From Candidatus Nitrotoga sp. LAW (GTDB lineage Bacteria > Pseudomonadota > Gammaproteobacteria > Burkholderiales > Gallionellaceae): DNA of 64,000 nt. This document shows positions 54,834-64,000 of this stretch, one piece after another. The position numbers and the translations under genes were made by a program. A model generated the notes under the pieces. It was not told the DNA's origin. It did not search any database and saw only the letters and a program-made list of their open reading frames with translations. Where the stretch lies: contig QFXI01000009.1 of NCBI GenBank assembly GCA_003402315.1, positions 297,405 through 361,404 of the forward strand, read 5' to 3'. How positions within the stretch are numbered: position 1 is the first letter of the stretch; the number at the start of each line of letters is the position of its first letter.

Positions 54834-55515
54834 TGTGCTGTGAACGTAATTCGTTGTCGAGTTTTTCAAGGCGTTGCGGCGTACCCACATCCAACCAGCG
54901 GCCCCCGTAATGTTCGCCGCTCACTTTACCCAGCGCAATTTGGGCGCGTAATAGCGGCGCGAGAGGTGCAACGGTGCCGCGTGGGATATTTTCGAATAAG
55001 CTGGGCTGGTAAATTCCTATCCCACTGAAAGTAAATGCGGGTGTGCTATTGACTACTCTGCTACTGATTAAACCAAAATCCCCATTGGGATGATGCGCAG
55101 GATTGTTGACTAACACCAGATGCGCAGTATCGCCGCTTGCTTTCAGTAAAGCCGCACGTTCGGGAAGCTGGGCAAAATCATAGTCGCAGTAAATATCGCT
55201 GTTGATAACGGCAAACGGCGCATCACCCAATAACAGCAATGCATTCGCAATGCCCCCCGCTGTTTCAAGAACGGGATTCTCCGCTGAGTAGCGGATGCGT
55301 ATGCCGAACTGGCCGCCATCCCCTAACGCCGCTTCGATTTGACTGCCGAGATGTGCATGATTTATTACTAGGTCATAGATGCCCGCTCTTGCCACATTTT
55401 CAATATGCCACACAATGAGCGATTTGCCGCCGACTTGCAATAAGGGCTTAGGTGTGTGGTCGGTGAGCGGACGCATGCGTTCACCACGTCCGGCGGCCAA
55501 CAGCATGGCTTTCAA
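54817..55515 (-). CDS. murU: N-acetylmuramate alpha-1-phosphate uridylyltransferase-like protein
   Basis: The 232-residue nucleotidyltransferase begins MKAMLLAAGRGERMRPLTDHT, then PKPLLQVGGKSLI, INSDIYCDYDF and ends with WLDVGTPQRLEKLD. It directly follows a kinase of AmgK type and overlaps it by 4 bp. In Pseudomonas this pair recycles MurNAc to UDP-MurNAc and bypasses fosfomycin-sensitive MurA. The assignment follows from that pairing; use of another sugar-1-phosphate is possible. Confidence 0.88.
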   Translation of the reverse strand: MKAMLLAAGRGERMRPLTDHTPKPLLQVGGKSLIVWHIENVARAGIYDLVINHAHLGSQIEAALGDGGQFGIRIRYSAENPVLETAGGIANALLLLGDAPFAVINSDIYCDYDFAQLPERAALLKASGDTAHLVLVNNPAHHPNGDFGLISSRVVNSTPAFTFSGIGIYQPSLFENIPRGTVAPLAPLLRAQIALGKVSGEHYGGRWLDVGTPQRLEKLDNELRSQHNATHV

Positions 55516-56504
55516 AAGGTATACCCCACGACCGGTTGCTTTTTCTCCAGCGTATCCAATATATGCAGTAGCGGCTTTAAATCCACGTAGCGTTCACAAG
55601 CGCGGCGTAAATAATCCATCACCAGCGGTAAATCTTTCAGATAACCGTCCTTGCTGTCCCGGTGGTACAGACGCGCAAAGATACCCAATACTTTCAAATG
55701 CCGCTGTACGCCCATCCATTCATAATCCCGGAAAAAATCGGAAAAGTCACTGTGTACCGGTAGCCCAGACTTGCGCGCTTTTTCCCAATAGCGGATCAGC
55801 CAGTCCAGCACTTCAGCTTCTTCCCAATGAATATAAGCATCTTTGAACAGCGAAACCAAGTCGTAAGTGATCGGCCCATAGACCGCATCCTGAAAATCCA
55901 GAATGCCCGGGTTAGGTGCGCTGACCATTAAGTTACGAGAATGGTAATCACGATGAACAAACACGCGTGGCTGTGCCAAATTATTTTGTACGATGCGCTG
56001 AAACACGGTTTCTAATGCTGAATTTTGTTTCTCGTCCAGCATGACCTGCAAATGTTTAGCGACATACCATTCAGGAAACAGGTACATTTCGCGCATAAGC
56101 AGTGCTTGATCGTAGGGAGGGAGTTCAAATTCGCGGCTCGTTAGCTGAATAGTGATCAACGCATCGGTAGCGGCGCCGTATAGTTCGCGTGCATTGTTGG
56201 GATTCAGTGCTTGCAGGTAGGTGGTGTTGCCCAAATCCGTCAATAAAAGAAAGCCTTGTTCCAGATCTTGTGCCAGCACCTGTGGTACGTGTACCCCTGC
56301 TGTGCCAAACAGTTGGGCGATATGGATGAACGGGCGACAATCCTCATTTTGGGGTGGCGCGTCCATCACTATCAGTGTGCGGTCGGCAAAAGTAGCGCGA
56401 AAGTAGCGGCGGAAGCTGGCATCGGCAGAAGCTGGCGAAATATTGAATAAACTACCGGGAAATTTGCTATGCAGCCATGTTTTTATTTGTTGTTGACGTT
56501 TCAT
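55512..56504 (-). CDS. amgK: Anomeric MurNAc/GlcNAc kinase-like phosphotransferase
   Basis: A 330-residue aminoglycoside-phosphotransferase-fold kinase. The Brenner-type motif is FVHRDYHSRNLMV (about 181-193) and the metal motif ILDFQDAVYGPITYDLVSL (about 200-218). It would phosphorylate the anomeric position of MurNAc for MurU downstream, which overlaps by 4 bp. It diverges from lptD with a 69-bp gap, a common order in Gram-negative genomes with this recycling route. Confidence 0.9.
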   Translation of the reverse strand: MKRQQQIKTWLHSKFPGSLFNISPASADASFRRYFRATFADRTLIVMDAPPQNEDCRPFIHIAQLFGTAGVHVPQVLAQDLEQGFLLLTDLGNTTYLQALNPNNARELYGAATDALITIQLTSREFELPPYDQALLMREMYLFPEWYVAKHLQVMLDEKQNSALETVFQRIVQNNLAQPRVFVHRDYHSRNLMVSAPNPGILDFQDAVYGPITYDLVSLFKDAYIHWEEAEVLDWLIRYWEKARKSGLPVHSDFSDFFRDYEWMGVQRHLKVLGIFARLYHRDSKDGYLKDLPLVMDYLRRACERYVDLKPLLHILDTLEKKQPVVGYTF

Positions 56505-56573
56505 TATAGATTTTGAATTGCCTAAATCGTGGATTTGTGCGATTTTAGCACCTTAATTTATCGACCCTGCTCC

Positions 56574-58793
56574 ATGCATTTGCGCCTTAATCTCGTTGCG
56601 CTTTCCCTGCTCTGCATTTTTACACCTTTGGTTTACGCTGAGGGCGAAGTTTTGCGGCTGAAACTCGACCGTACCTTCATGAATTTGCCAAAAGGCGACG
56701 AAGAGACGCCTGCTTTTATTTCTGCACAGCGCGTGGAAGGTCAAACTGAGAATCAGGTCGTTGCTAGCGGCAAGGTTGAAGTGCGCAAGCGAGGGCAGGC
56801 TATATTCGCTGATCGCGTGGTATATCAGCAAATCAGCAAAGAGTTGGTTGCCGATGGTGCGGTGCGCGTGGAGCAGAACGGCATCAAAATGCAGGGTCCA
56901 TATGTAAAGCTTAACCTGGATACAAATATCGGCGATATGACGAAGCCGGTGTTTCATCTGGCCGCCAACAATTCGCGCGGGAGCGCCGATATCCTGCATA
57001 TGGAAGGCCGGCAGAAATACACCGTACAGAATGTGGCATATACCATCTGCCCTATAGGCAACGACGATTGGATGCTAAAGGCAAGCCAACTGGAAATTGA
57101 CAACGACCGCCAAATAGGGGTGGCACGCAACGCCCGCGTAGAGTTTTTGGGTGTGCCTATTTTGTATATGCCGTGGATGGATTTTTCGCTCAGTGATAAG
57201 CGTCAATCGGGTTTTCTTGGTCCGGTGTTCGGTAGTACCGCGAGGAGTGGTAGCGAAGTGACGCTGCCCTATTACTGGAATATCGCACCCAACCGTGATG
57301 CGACCATTGCACCGCGCGCAATGGCCAAGCGGGGGCTAATGATTAACAACGAATTTCGCTATATAGACAAAAATTATGCCGGTGAAGCTCATTTGGACAT
57401 ATTACCCAATGATGCCCTTACTGACAGCACCCGTTTGCGGACATCTCTCAAGCATACGCAGAACTTGGGTTATGGGTTAAGCGCATCAACAAATTTCAAC
57501 TATGTATCAGACCATACCTATTTCCGTGACCTATCGAATGCGGTGAGCAGTACGTCATTAACCAATCTGGTGCGCGAAGGCGTAGTTTCTTACGGTGGTA
57601 GTTGGTGGAATGCAGCGGCACGCATGCAAAGCTATCAAACTTTGCAAGATCCTGCTGCGCCAGTTCTGGAGCCATATCGTCGCTTGCCGCAAATAACCGT
57701 GGGCGCGCTACGTCCACTGGCAGGGGCAAATGTGGCATTTACCGGAGAATTTGTAAATTTCAGCCATCCCACAGCCGTTAATGGGCGGCGTCTAGTTATG
57801 TACCCCAGTATAAGTTACCCGCTAATTACCACGCCTTCATTTTATGTGACCCCAAAATTTGGCGTACACCACACTTACTATGCATTGGGTGATAACAATT
57901 TGGCGGCACTGCCCGATGCAACACGGACTTTGCCGATTGTTAGCCTGGACAGCGGTATGGTGCTGGAACGCGATTGGAATGTGGGGAAACGGAATTACGT
58001 ACAGACGTTGGAACCACGCGCTTATTTCTTATACATTCCGTACCGCAATCAAAACCTGTTGCCGAATTTCGACACAGCCCAGGCCGATTTCAACTTTGCC
58101 CAGATGTTTACTGAAAATCGTTTTTTCGGTAGCGATCGCATTGGTGATGCCAAACATGTAACACTGTCACTTACCTCGCGTCTGCTTGAGGCCAATAGTG
58201 GTGCGGAGCGATTGCGCGTCGCCGTAGGTCAGCGTTTCAGCTTCAAGACACCGTTGGTAAGTCTGGTAACTCCTGAGCAAGTCACCAACAATAAATCAGA
58301 TATTTTGTTTGCTGTCTTGGGTCAGATTACCCCCAAGTTGTCCTTGAATAGCGCCTTCCAGTACAACCCCAATCAAGGACGCGAAGAGAAATTAAATGTG
58401 GGCGCGCGTTACCAGCCCGAAAGCGGCAAAGTGCTCAACCTGGGCTACCGTTTTACGCGTGACAGCCTGAGGCAAGTGGATATATCCACTCAGTGGCCAT
58501 TGTCGAGGCATTGGAGCATGATGGCACGCTGGAATTATTCCCTGCAGGACAACCGTATTTTGGAGCTGCTAAGCGGGCTCGAGTATAATGAAAGCTGTTG
58601 GGCACTGCGGTTAGTGGCACAACGTTTTGCTACAGCCACCAATGAGCTTTCAACTGGTATCTTTGTGCAATTAGAATTGAATGGCATGGTCAGGATAGGC
58701 TCCGATCCTTTGAACGCATTGCGTCAGAGCATTGCCGGCTTTACAAAATTGAACCAACCCGCAGTTGTTAGCTCAGAGCAGGGATTACGCTAA
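56574..58793 (+). CDS. lptD: LPS-assembly protein LptD
   Basis: LptD is the outer-membrane barrel that inserts LPS with LptE. The 739-residue protein has a signal peptide (cut near VYAEG), an N-terminal OstA-like jellyroll (VVASGKVEVRKRGQAIFADR) and a C-terminal barrel. The mature chain shows only two cysteines, in TICPIGNDDW and NESCWALRL, so at most one disulfide; E. coli has four. I use ATG 56574, the start of a clear signal peptide; the frame opens 15 codons earlier. lptD-surA-pdxA-rsmA follows the standard order. Confidence 0.96.
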   Translation: MHLRLNLVALSLLCIFTPLVYAEGEVLRLKLDRTFMNLPKGDEETPAFISAQRVEGQTENQVVASGKVEVRKRGQAIFADRVVYQQISKELVADGAVRVEQNGIKMQGPYVKLNLDTNIGDMTKPVFHLAANNSRGSADILHMEGRQKYTVQNVAYTICPIGNDDWMLKASQLEIDNDRQIGVARNARVEFLGVPILYMPWMDFSLSDKRQSGFLGPVFGSTARSGSEVTLPYYWNIAPNRDATIAPRAMAKRGLMINNEFRYIDKNYAGEAHLDILPNDALTDSTRLRTSLKHTQNLGYGLSASTNFNYVSDHTYFRDLSNAVSSTSLTNLVREGVVSYGGSWWNAAARMQSYQTLQDPAAPVLEPYRRLPQITVGALRPLAGANVAFTGEFVNFSHPTAVNGRRLVMYPSISYPLITTPSFYVTPKFGVHHTYYALGDNNLAALPDATRTLPIVSLDSGMVLERDWNVGKRNYVQTLEPRAYFLYIPYRNQNLLPNFDTAQADFNFAQMFTENRFFGSDRIGDAKHVTLSLTSRLLEANSGAERLRVAVGQRFSFKTPLVSLVTPEQVTNNKSDILFAVLGQITPKLSLNSAFQYNPNQGREEKLNVGARYQPESGKVLNLGYRFTRDSLRQVDISTQWPLSRHWSMMARWNYSLQDNRILELLSGLEYNESCWALRLVAQRFATATNELSTGIFVQLELNGMVRIGSDPLNALRQSIAGFTKLNQPAVVSSEQGLR

Positions 58794-58824
58794 CAAATTC
58801 TCATTTAGGAAATTTAAAGATACT

Positions 58825-60309
58825 ATGCTGTATGTCAAGTCGATGCTGGTACTTCTTTTTGTATCACTAGTCAGCGCGGCAAATGTCTCCGCCGCTGGCC
58901 TGCAGAAAGCCTCCGCCACAACCAAAAAAATTAAGTTACAAAATAAAAGTGCATCTCCTGCTGCTGATGTACCAGTCCCCGACGTAACAAAAAAAATCTC
59001 GCCTCAGAGTCCAGTTATATCACCCGCCGTTGATGTGCAAGCCACCGATACAACGAAAAATATCGCGTCGCAAACGCAGCTTAGATTGATTGACCAGATT
59101 GTTGCAGTTGTAAACAACGATGCGATTACCCTTTACGAACTTGAAGACAGGCTTAGTAACGTAGAACGCCAATTGAAGAAACAGGGTACAACGTTGCCTG
59201 CCCCAGATCTGTTGAAGAAGCAAATACTGGAACGGATGATCACGGAAATGTTGCAAATCCAATTTGCCAAGGAAACTGGCATACGCATTGATGATATCCA
59301 GCTCGACAAAACCTTGCAGCGCATCGCCAAGGAAAATAAATTCCCCTCGTTGACCGAATTTCGCGCCCAGCTGGAGCAAGATGGAGTAAGTTTCAAAAAA
59401 TTTCGGGAAGAAATTCGCGGCGAAATTACTTACGCTCGTCTGCGCGAGCGCGAAGTGGACAGTAAGCTGGTGATTAGCGAGGGAGAGATCGAGAACTATC
59501 TTAATAACCAAGCTAAGCAATTAGGTAAGGGAGAGGAGTACCATTTAGCGCACATTTTGGTACTGGTGCCGGAACAAGCCAGTGCCGATAAAATCCAGGC
59601 TACCCGACAACGCGCCGAGCAAGCCTTAACACAATTGCGCGGTGGTGCAGAATTCGCCCAGGTGGCGGCAGGATTTTCTGATGCCAAAGACGCTTTGGAA
59701 GGCGGCAATTTAGGATGGAGATCAGCTGATCGTACCCCTGCCATTTTTCTGGAAGTAATGAAAAAAATGACTCCCGGTGAGACCAGCCCAGTATTTCGCA
59801 GCCCGAATGGTTTCCACATCCTCAAGTTGCTTGAAAAACGCAGCAAAGAGAATCCAATAGTCATCATACAAACCCAAGTACGCCACATCCTGATAAAAAC
59901 CAGCGAACTGGTGCCAGAAAATGAAGCCAAGAATCGTCTGTTGATTATCAAACAACGAATAGAAAAGGGGGCTGATTTTTCCAAGCAGGCCAAACTTTAT
60001 TCTGAAGACGGCAGTGCTGCAAAAGGCGGTGATCTGGGCTGGATTTCACCTGGCGAAACGGTGCCTGAATTTGAGGCCGCAATGAATCAATTAGAAATCG
60101 GACAGATGAGCAGCATCGTGCAATCTGCCTTCGGCTGGCACTTGATCCAGGTATTAGACCGCCGCAACACCGATGTCAGTGTGAAAGAGAAAAAGAAACA
60201 AGCACAAATGGCGATACGTGCTGATAAATCCGACGCTGCATACCAAGATTGGCTGCGTCAATTACGCGACGGGGCTACCATTGAGTATCGCCTCGAACAA
60301 GCGCCCTAA
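58825..60309 (+). CDS. surA: Periplasmic chaperone / peptidyl-prolyl isomerase SurA
   Basis: SurA guides outer-membrane proteins, including LptD. The 494-residue protein has a signal peptide (to about 24), a low-complexity segment, the SurA N-domain ([23 protein letters not shown]) and two parvulin domains (about 250-350 with [10 protein letters not shown]; about 360-460 with [10 protein letters not shown]). The extra segment consists of 22-residue repeats (33-54 and 55-76, then a partial one), making it longer than E. coli SurA (428). ATG 58825 is preferred over a start inside lptD. Confidence 0.95.
   Translation: MLYVKSMLVLLFVSLVSAANVSAAGLQKASATTKKIKLQNKSASPAADVPVPDVTKKISPQSPVISPAVDVQATDTTKNIASQTQLRLIDQIVAVVNNDAITLYELEDRLSNVERQLKKQGTTLPAPDLLKKQILERMITEMLQIQFAKETGIRIDDIQLDKTLQRIAKENKFPSLTEFRAQLEQDGVSFKKFREEIRGEITYARLREREVDSKLVISEGEIENYLNNQAKQLGKGEEYHLAHILVLVPEQASADKIQATRQRAEQALTQLRGGAEFAQVAAGFSDAKDALEGGNLGWRSADRTPAIFLEVMKKMTPGETSPVFRSPNGFHILKLLEKRSKENPIVIIQTQVRHILIKTSELVPENEAKNRLLIIKQRIEKGADFSKQAKLYSEDGSAAKGGDLGWISPGETVPEFEAAMNQLEIGQMSSIVQSAFGWHLIQVLDRRNTDVSVKEKKKQAQMAIRADKSDAAYQDWLRQLRDGATIEYRLEQAP
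58921..59052 (+). repeat. Two 66-bp imperfect repeats in surA
   Basis: Units 58921-58986 and 58987-59052 encode TKKI-x-x-Q ... SPA-x-DV-x-x-x-D(V/T), and a third partial copy (TKNIASQ) follows. They lie right after the signal peptide and form a Lys/Ser/Pro/Ala-rich linker. The copies have diverged at the DNA level, so the repeat is not recent. Confidence 0.7.
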
Positions 60310-61310
60310 TGGCGCAAACCGCATTATTGGCTATCGCTGCCGGTGAGCCCGCTGGCATTGGTCCCGATTTATGTTTGCAATTGGCCCAACAAGGGCAGGC
60401 ACTGGTGGTGCTGGCCGACAAAAACATGTTGCAACAGCGCGCAGCGCTGCTTGGCCTAAATGTTCAATGGCACGATTATGATCCGCAGCATATATCGCCT
60501 CTGCCATTCGGGCATTTGCGCGTTCTGCATGTGCCAACGGCACAACCCGTTCAGGCTGGCCAGCTAAATCCAGCCAACAGCCCTTATGTTCTCAATCTGC
60601 TAATCCGCGCGATGCAAGGTTGCCAGTCGGGCGAATTCGCTGGCATGGTCACTTTGCCTGTACACAAAGGTGTCATCAATGATGCTGGCATTCCTTTCAC
60701 TGGACACACTGAATTTCTAGCGGAAAAATTGCATGCCGAACAAGTGGTTATGATGCTTGTGGGCGGCGGCCTACGTGTGGCACTAGCCACCACTCACCTG
60801 CCTTTACGGCAGGTAGCCGACGCAATTACGCCTGCATTATTGGAAAAAGTGCTGCACGTCATTCACCATGATCTTATGACGCGTTTTGGCATTGCCAAGC
60901 CCCGCATTCTGGTTGCCGGACTCAATCCTCATGCAGGTGAGGGCGGCTATCTTGGGCGCGAAGAAATCGACATCATGATTCCGATGCTGGATCGGTTGCG
61001 CGCGCAAAGCATGAATGTCAGCGTCCCTCTGCCCGCCGACACGCTTTTTACCCCGCAACGGCTTGCACAATGCGACTGCGTGCTGGCCATGTACCATGAC
61101 CAAGGGCTACCGGTATTAAAACACGCCAGCTTCGGGCGGGGAGTAAATGTGACGCTGGGCCTACCCATTATTCGTACTTCCGTAGATCACGGTACCGCGC
61201 TGGAATTGGCCGGTAGTGGGCGCGCCGAAGCAGGCAGCATGCTTGAAGCGATTCAGATGGCGGCAGATATGGCACAACACGGAAGATTGCATGATCCAGT
61301 CCTCCCTTGA
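60309..61310 (+). CDS. pdxA: 4-hydroxythreonine-4-phosphate dehydrogenase
   Basis: PdxA oxidises 4-phosphohydroxy-threonine in pyridoxal-phosphate synthesis. The 333-residue protein has the metal/substrate sites [10 protein letters not shown] at the start, [23 protein letters not shown] (central), [16 protein letters not shown] and [11 protein letters not shown]. It overlaps the surA stop by one base (TAATG), so it is coupled, and precedes rsmA by 53 bp. Confidence 0.97.
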   Translation: MAQTALLAIAAGEPAGIGPDLCLQLAQQGQALVVLADKNMLQQRAALLGLNVQWHDYDPQHISPLPFGHLRVLHVPTAQPVQAGQLNPANSPYVLNLLIRAMQGCQSGEFAGMVTLPVHKGVINDAGIPFTGHTEFLAEKLHAEQVVMMLVGGGLRVALATTHLPLRQVADAITPALLEKVLHVIHHDLMTRFGIAKPRILVAGLNPHAGEGGYLGREEIDIMIPMLDRLRAQSMNVSVPLPADTLFTPQRLAQCDCVLAMYHDQGLPVLKHASFGRGVNVTLGLPIIRTSVDHGTALELAGSGRAEAGSMLEAIQMAADMAQHGRLHDPVLP

Positions 61311-61363
61311 TCGGGAGATCGTTATCCTCGCGAAAGCAGAAATAAAATTTTCTTGGTACTTCC

Positions 61364-62134
61364 ATGCATAAAGCACGTAAAAGGTTTGGTCAAAACTTCC
61401 TGGTGGATGAGCAAATCATCGCCGACATCATCCGTGTGATCCGTCCAGAAGCTGCGGATATCATGGTGGAAATCGGCCCTGGCCTAGGTGCGCTGACTCG
61501 TCCGTTACTGCAACGGCTTAATCAACTGCATGTAGTGGAAATCGATCGCGACATTATCGCGCGCCTGGAAAAAGACTACCCGCAGGATAAGCTGATCATC
61601 CATGCAGGAGACGCACTCAAATTTGACCTGGCGCAATTGCCCGTGCCCTTGCGCATTGTTGGCAATCTACCTTATAACATTTCTTCGCCGCTGTTGTTCC
61701 ACTTCTCAGACTACTTCGAACGCATATACGACATGCACTTTATGTTGCAGAACGAAGTCGTGGAGCGCATGGTGGCTGAACCATCAACTCCAGCCTATGG
61801 CCGCTTGTCGGTAATGCTGCAATACCGTTTCCACATGGAAAAATTGCTCGACGTCCCGCCGGAATCTTTTCGTCCCTCACCCAAAGTGGATTCCGCCATT
61901 GTGCGTATGATCCCGTTGCCAGCGAGCGAAGTGCTGGTGCAAAATGAAAAGTTATTTGCACAAATTGTCGCCACAGCTTTCGGGCAACGGCGCAAGACCC
62001 TGCGTAACACGCTCAAGGCCTATTTGACAGAAAATGATTTCGTCCAGTTAGGAATAGATGCGCAATTACGTGCTGAAAACCTGGGAGTGGCAGAATTCGC
62101 GCGCATCACCAATGAATGCGGCTGGCGAGACTAG
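61364..62134 (+). CDS. rsmA: 16S rRNA dimethyladenosine transferase (KsgA)
   Basis: RsmA dimethylates A1518 and A1519 in helix 45 during 30S assembly. The 256-residue protein has [16 protein letters not shown] at the start, the SAM motif [14 protein letters not shown] (about 36-49), and the catalytic [14 protein letters not shown] (about 101-114), then [14 protein letters not shown]. Last gene of the lptD-surA-pdxA-rsmA run. Confidence 0.97.
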   Translation: MHKARKRFGQNFLVDEQIIADIIRVIRPEAADIMVEIGPGLGALTRPLLQRLNQLHVVEIDRDIIARLEKDYPQDKLIIHAGDALKFDLAQLPVPLRIVGNLPYNISSPLLFHFSDYFERIYDMHFMLQNEVVERMVAEPSTPAYGRLSVMLQYRFHMEKLLDVPPESFRPSPKVDSAIVRMIPLPASEVLVQNEKLFAQIVATAFGQRRKTLRNTLKAYLTENDFVQLGIDAQLRAENLGVAEFARITNECGWRD

Positions 62135-62855
62135 CATCTTTCTATTATGGTCACTCACCGTAAAAATAGCATCCATTTTCAAATATTGGTATGCAGCAGG
62201 AATATAAATAGTTATGCTTCTATGCATAAATGCGCTTTAGACAGAGTATCTAAGGTCTCTGAGCTGGCATCATTGATGGGCGGTGATTGTGTCAATCTAG
62301 TTGTCGCCTGAATGCTTGAGTTCATGCTGCCATTTTGAGCGGCAAATAGCTCAATTATTACAATAATGAAAGAACTCACAGGGTAAGGTTTGTAATGGCA
62401 GAACGCCGTTGGAAACGTTATTCAGCGGGGAACAAGTTTGGTATGGAAAAAATCTAAACTAAATTTAATCTGATAGATACCCAAAAAATTCGGTAACTGT
62501 CGGATCAGGTCTGGGCTAGTACAGATACGTGTACGGCTTTCAGGCTGTCTCTTGGCTGGTACGGCTACGTCCAACTGCTCACCAGTTCACTTCCTCATCA
62601 ATCAGCGAATTTGTTCGCCATTGATTGCGAGCCATACTGCGCAGGTAAAAGCACAGATCGGGGCAAGAAAAATGCTTCAATGGCCTAATGCTTTCTTCGC
62701 CGACCTCAGGTTGTCACGATGTCCGAAACCCATTGATTAGCGCATTAATTCCGATGTGAGCATAACTGCATAGAAAACTCATCGTAAAAAAACCGCATAC
62801 TAAGCTTCGGGAGAGGGAACGGCAACCGCCGCTCCCTAGTAGCCCTATCTAAAAC
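62135..62855. other. 721-bp gene-free stretch with a dispersed repeat
   Basis: No gene is supported between rsmA and the Sel1 protein. It holds the second copy of the 51-bp repeat (62290-62340). Short frames occur (for example 62552-62740, plus) but none has a recognisable motif. The stretch may be decayed mobile-element DNA. Confidence 0.45.
62290..62340 (+). repeat. Dispersed 51-bp repeat, copy B
   Basis: It matches 45695-45745 in the same orientation with 3 mismatches. The differences are a C/T change and a CA/AG pair. The next bases differ at once, so the repeat has a sharp right edge at TGAGC. Confidence 0.7.
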
Positions 62856-63311
62856 TTAAATTAGTTGATGCATTTTCATCCAAACACTTGATCGTCGCAT
62901 TGCTTCCGTAATTTGACCGGCAGTCATTTGTTCTTCCACAACCCCAAGAAGATCCCTTCCATCCTCATCGAGAGCAAGATCCCCTCCTTCTTCATCAACA
63001 GCTCGTCCAGCAATCTTTAACCACATAAACGCCTCTACGAGATCCTGGTCAACGCCACATCCCTGAGAATACATAATTCCTAAATTAATTTGCGACGGAG
63101 CAAATCGCTGTTCCGCAGATTTACGAAATAATTCAACCGCTTTCCGCTCGTCCTTTACAACGCCATAGCCGTTGTTGTACATGTCACCAAGACAAAACTG
63201 TGCCTCCGGATCTCCCTGCTCTGCGGCTTTCCTAAAAAATTTTTCCGCGTTAGCATAATCTTTACTTAAGAAAAAATTCAACCCCTCTTTAAAATCATTT
63301 GATTCACTCAT
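62856..63311 (-). CDS. Sel1-repeat (tetratricopeptide-like) protein
   Basis: The 151-residue cytoplasmic protein has no signal peptide and two clear SEL1 repeats: AEKFFRKAAEQGDPEAQFCL with GDMYNNGYGV, then AVELFRKSAEQRFAPSQINL with GIMYSQGCGV and the start of a third (DQDLVEAFMWLKIAGRA). These alpha-helical repeats mediate protein contacts. The C-terminal helix ends in SSVWMKMHQLI. No partner gene is adjacent; an Mrp-type ATPase lies upstream, 92 bp away on the same strand. Confidence 0.85.
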   Translation of the reverse strand: MSESNDFKEGLNFFLSKDYANAEKFFRKAAEQGDPEAQFCLGDMYNNGYGVVKDERKAVELFRKSAEQRFAPSQINLGIMYSQGCGVDQDLVEAFMWLKIAGRAVDEEGGDLALDEDGRDLLGVVEEQMTAGQITEAMRRSSVWMKMHQLI

Positions 63312-63403
63312 AATTTACTTTCCTGCACGGGTTTTATTATTTACCTGTAATGACAGCACCGACGATGCCATGCCACCGGCGAACGGCATGAATATTAACC
63401 ATC

Positions 63404-64000
63404 TTAACTCACCATTGGTGGAGTTGTATTATCAGCGGTTACATTCCCAGCCGCCCTAAACTCCGGTGAAGTATCCGGCATTTCCTGCTCCGTAAGGGAT
63501 GCGCCTAAAAATCTCGCGCATCTTTCGGCCACCGCCATAAATGCTTTGGTTGAAGGAGATTCAGGATAAGCCAGTACAACTGGATTTCCTTTATCCGCAC
63601 AAATTGTTATTTCGCTATCCAGCGGAATAGCACCAATAAAAGGCACACCCAATTCATTCGCTACCCTCTCGCCTCCCCCCTTCTTGAATACATCAATCTC
63701 ACCACTACAATGTGGACAGATCAGGCCACTCATATTTTCAACAATTCCAATAATGGGCGTATTCCTTTCTTTCACAAAAGAGATCATTTTCCTTGCATCA
63801 AGAAGCGCAACATCCTGCGGGGTACTTACAACCACCACCCCATCCAGATTAGGAATAAAGTCCATGATCGTGATATGTTCATTTCCCGTGCCGGGCGGCA
63901 AATCTATTATCAGGAAATCGAGCTTCCCCCAAGTAATATTCCCAAGCAGTTCGATGATAAATTCATACTTGACCGCATCTCTCCAAACAACTGGCTCATT
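63404..64000 (-). CDS. Mrp/ApbC (NBP35-type) iron-sulfur carrier ATPase, C-terminal part
   Basis: The frame is open to the right edge, so the N-terminus and Walker A lie outside. The visible 198 residues include LIIDLPPGTGNEHI (switch II), VVVVSTPQDVALLDARK, GIVENMSGLICPHCSGEIDVF with the CPHC cysteines that bind a bridging Fe-S cluster, and GVPFIGAIPLDSEI. The family transfers Fe-S clusters. DLPPGTGNEH instead of the more usual DLPPGTGD is a small variation. The C-terminus is extended past the family's usual end. Confidence 0.92.
   Translation of the reverse strand, partial: NEPVVWRDAVKYEFIIELLGNITWGKLDFLIIDLPPGTGNEHITIMDFIPNLDGVVVVSTPQDVALLDARKMISFVKERNTPIIGIVENMSGLICPHCSGEIDVFKKGGGERVANELGVPFIGAIPLDSEITICADKGNPVVLAYPESPSTKAFMAVAERCARFLGASLTEQEMPDTSPEFRAAGNVTADNTTPPMVS

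Noticed and set aside
62552..62740. A 62-codon frame in the gap after rsmA
   Set aside because: It matches no family that I know, and the surrounding stretch looks like decayed DNA.
1..64000. CRISPR arrays, tRNA or rRNA genes, known riboswitches, phage structural genes
   Set aside because: No regularly spaced repeat array, no cloverleaf-like segment and no phage structural motif was recognised by eye. Small RNA genes could have been missed.

Overview
The window looks like a chromosomal segment of a betaproteobacterium, most likely of the order Nitrosomonadales and perhaps of Gallionellaceae or Nitrotoga type. The basis is the gene order (nadD-rsfS-rlmH-maf-rng, rpsP-rimM-trmD-rplS, amgK-murU divergent from lptD-surA-pdxA-rsmA), the moderate GC content and a SorAB-type sulfite dehydrogenase. 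The taxonomic placement is inference; no 16S rRNA, tRNA or other marker RNA gene was seen.

Layout. 0-1.8 kb: the end of a respiratory or redox locus (a truncated membrane protein and a membrane-anchored monoheme cytochrome c), then a HupE/UreJ-type transporter. 2.0-4.0 kb: a solo OLD-like ATPase-TOPRIM gene, a likely phage-defence gene, followed by a hairpin and the remnant of a transposase C-terminus. 4.0-18.3 kb: a housekeeping block, mostly on the minus strand: rng-maf-rlmH-rsfS-nadD, aceF-aceE, 5-formyl-THF cyclo-ligase, ilvA, an orphan lipoprotein, a nitronate-monooxygenase-like flavoprotein and trpG-trpD. 18.4-21.2 kb: a CorC/HlyC-type membrane protein and apaH, separated by about 500 bp holding an unusual interlocked pair of inverted repeats.

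21.3-41.3 kb is a surface-polysaccharide (O-antigen-like) cluster. On the minus strand it has a WbpM/FlaA1-like dehydratase, a WecA/WbpL-like initiating transferase, an epimerase, three GT2 and one GT4 glycosyltransferases, two methyltransferases, a GDP-mannose-dehydratase-like enzyme, a Wzx flippase and Ugd. On the plus strand it has manC, waaA and rfbB-rfbA-rfbC. No Wzy polymerase, no rfbD and no GDP-4-keto-6-deoxymannose reductase was found. The genes would make UDP-, GDP- and dTDP-sugars, build a lipid-linked glycan and flip it, with WaaA supplying the lipid A-Kdo core.

41.7-46 kb is accessory. A lone, degenerate ComEC-type metallo-beta-lactamase-fold protein lies next to a frameshifted IS3-family transposase remnant. 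Then comes sorA-sorB (sulfite oxidation), where SorB is a two-heme, two-domain protein, and then one copy of a 51-bp repeat whose second copy lies at 62.3 kb. 45.9-62.1 kb is again core: xerD, ogt, rpsP-rimM-trmD-rplS, a CcsA-like protein, ffh, a UbiH-type hydroxylase, pepP, murU-amgK and lptD-surA-pdxA-rsmA. The window ends with a 720-bp gene-free stretch, a Sel1-repeat protein and the C-terminal part of an Mrp/ApbC ATPase that runs off the right edge.

The best candidates for unusual biology are the interlocked inverted repeats at 20.1 kb, the solo MBL-fold protein at 41.7 kb, the OLD-like gene at 2 kb, the hairpin-rich leader upstream of the cyclo-ligase gene at 12.3 kb and the fused diheme SorB. 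None is proven to be a new system from sequence alone.
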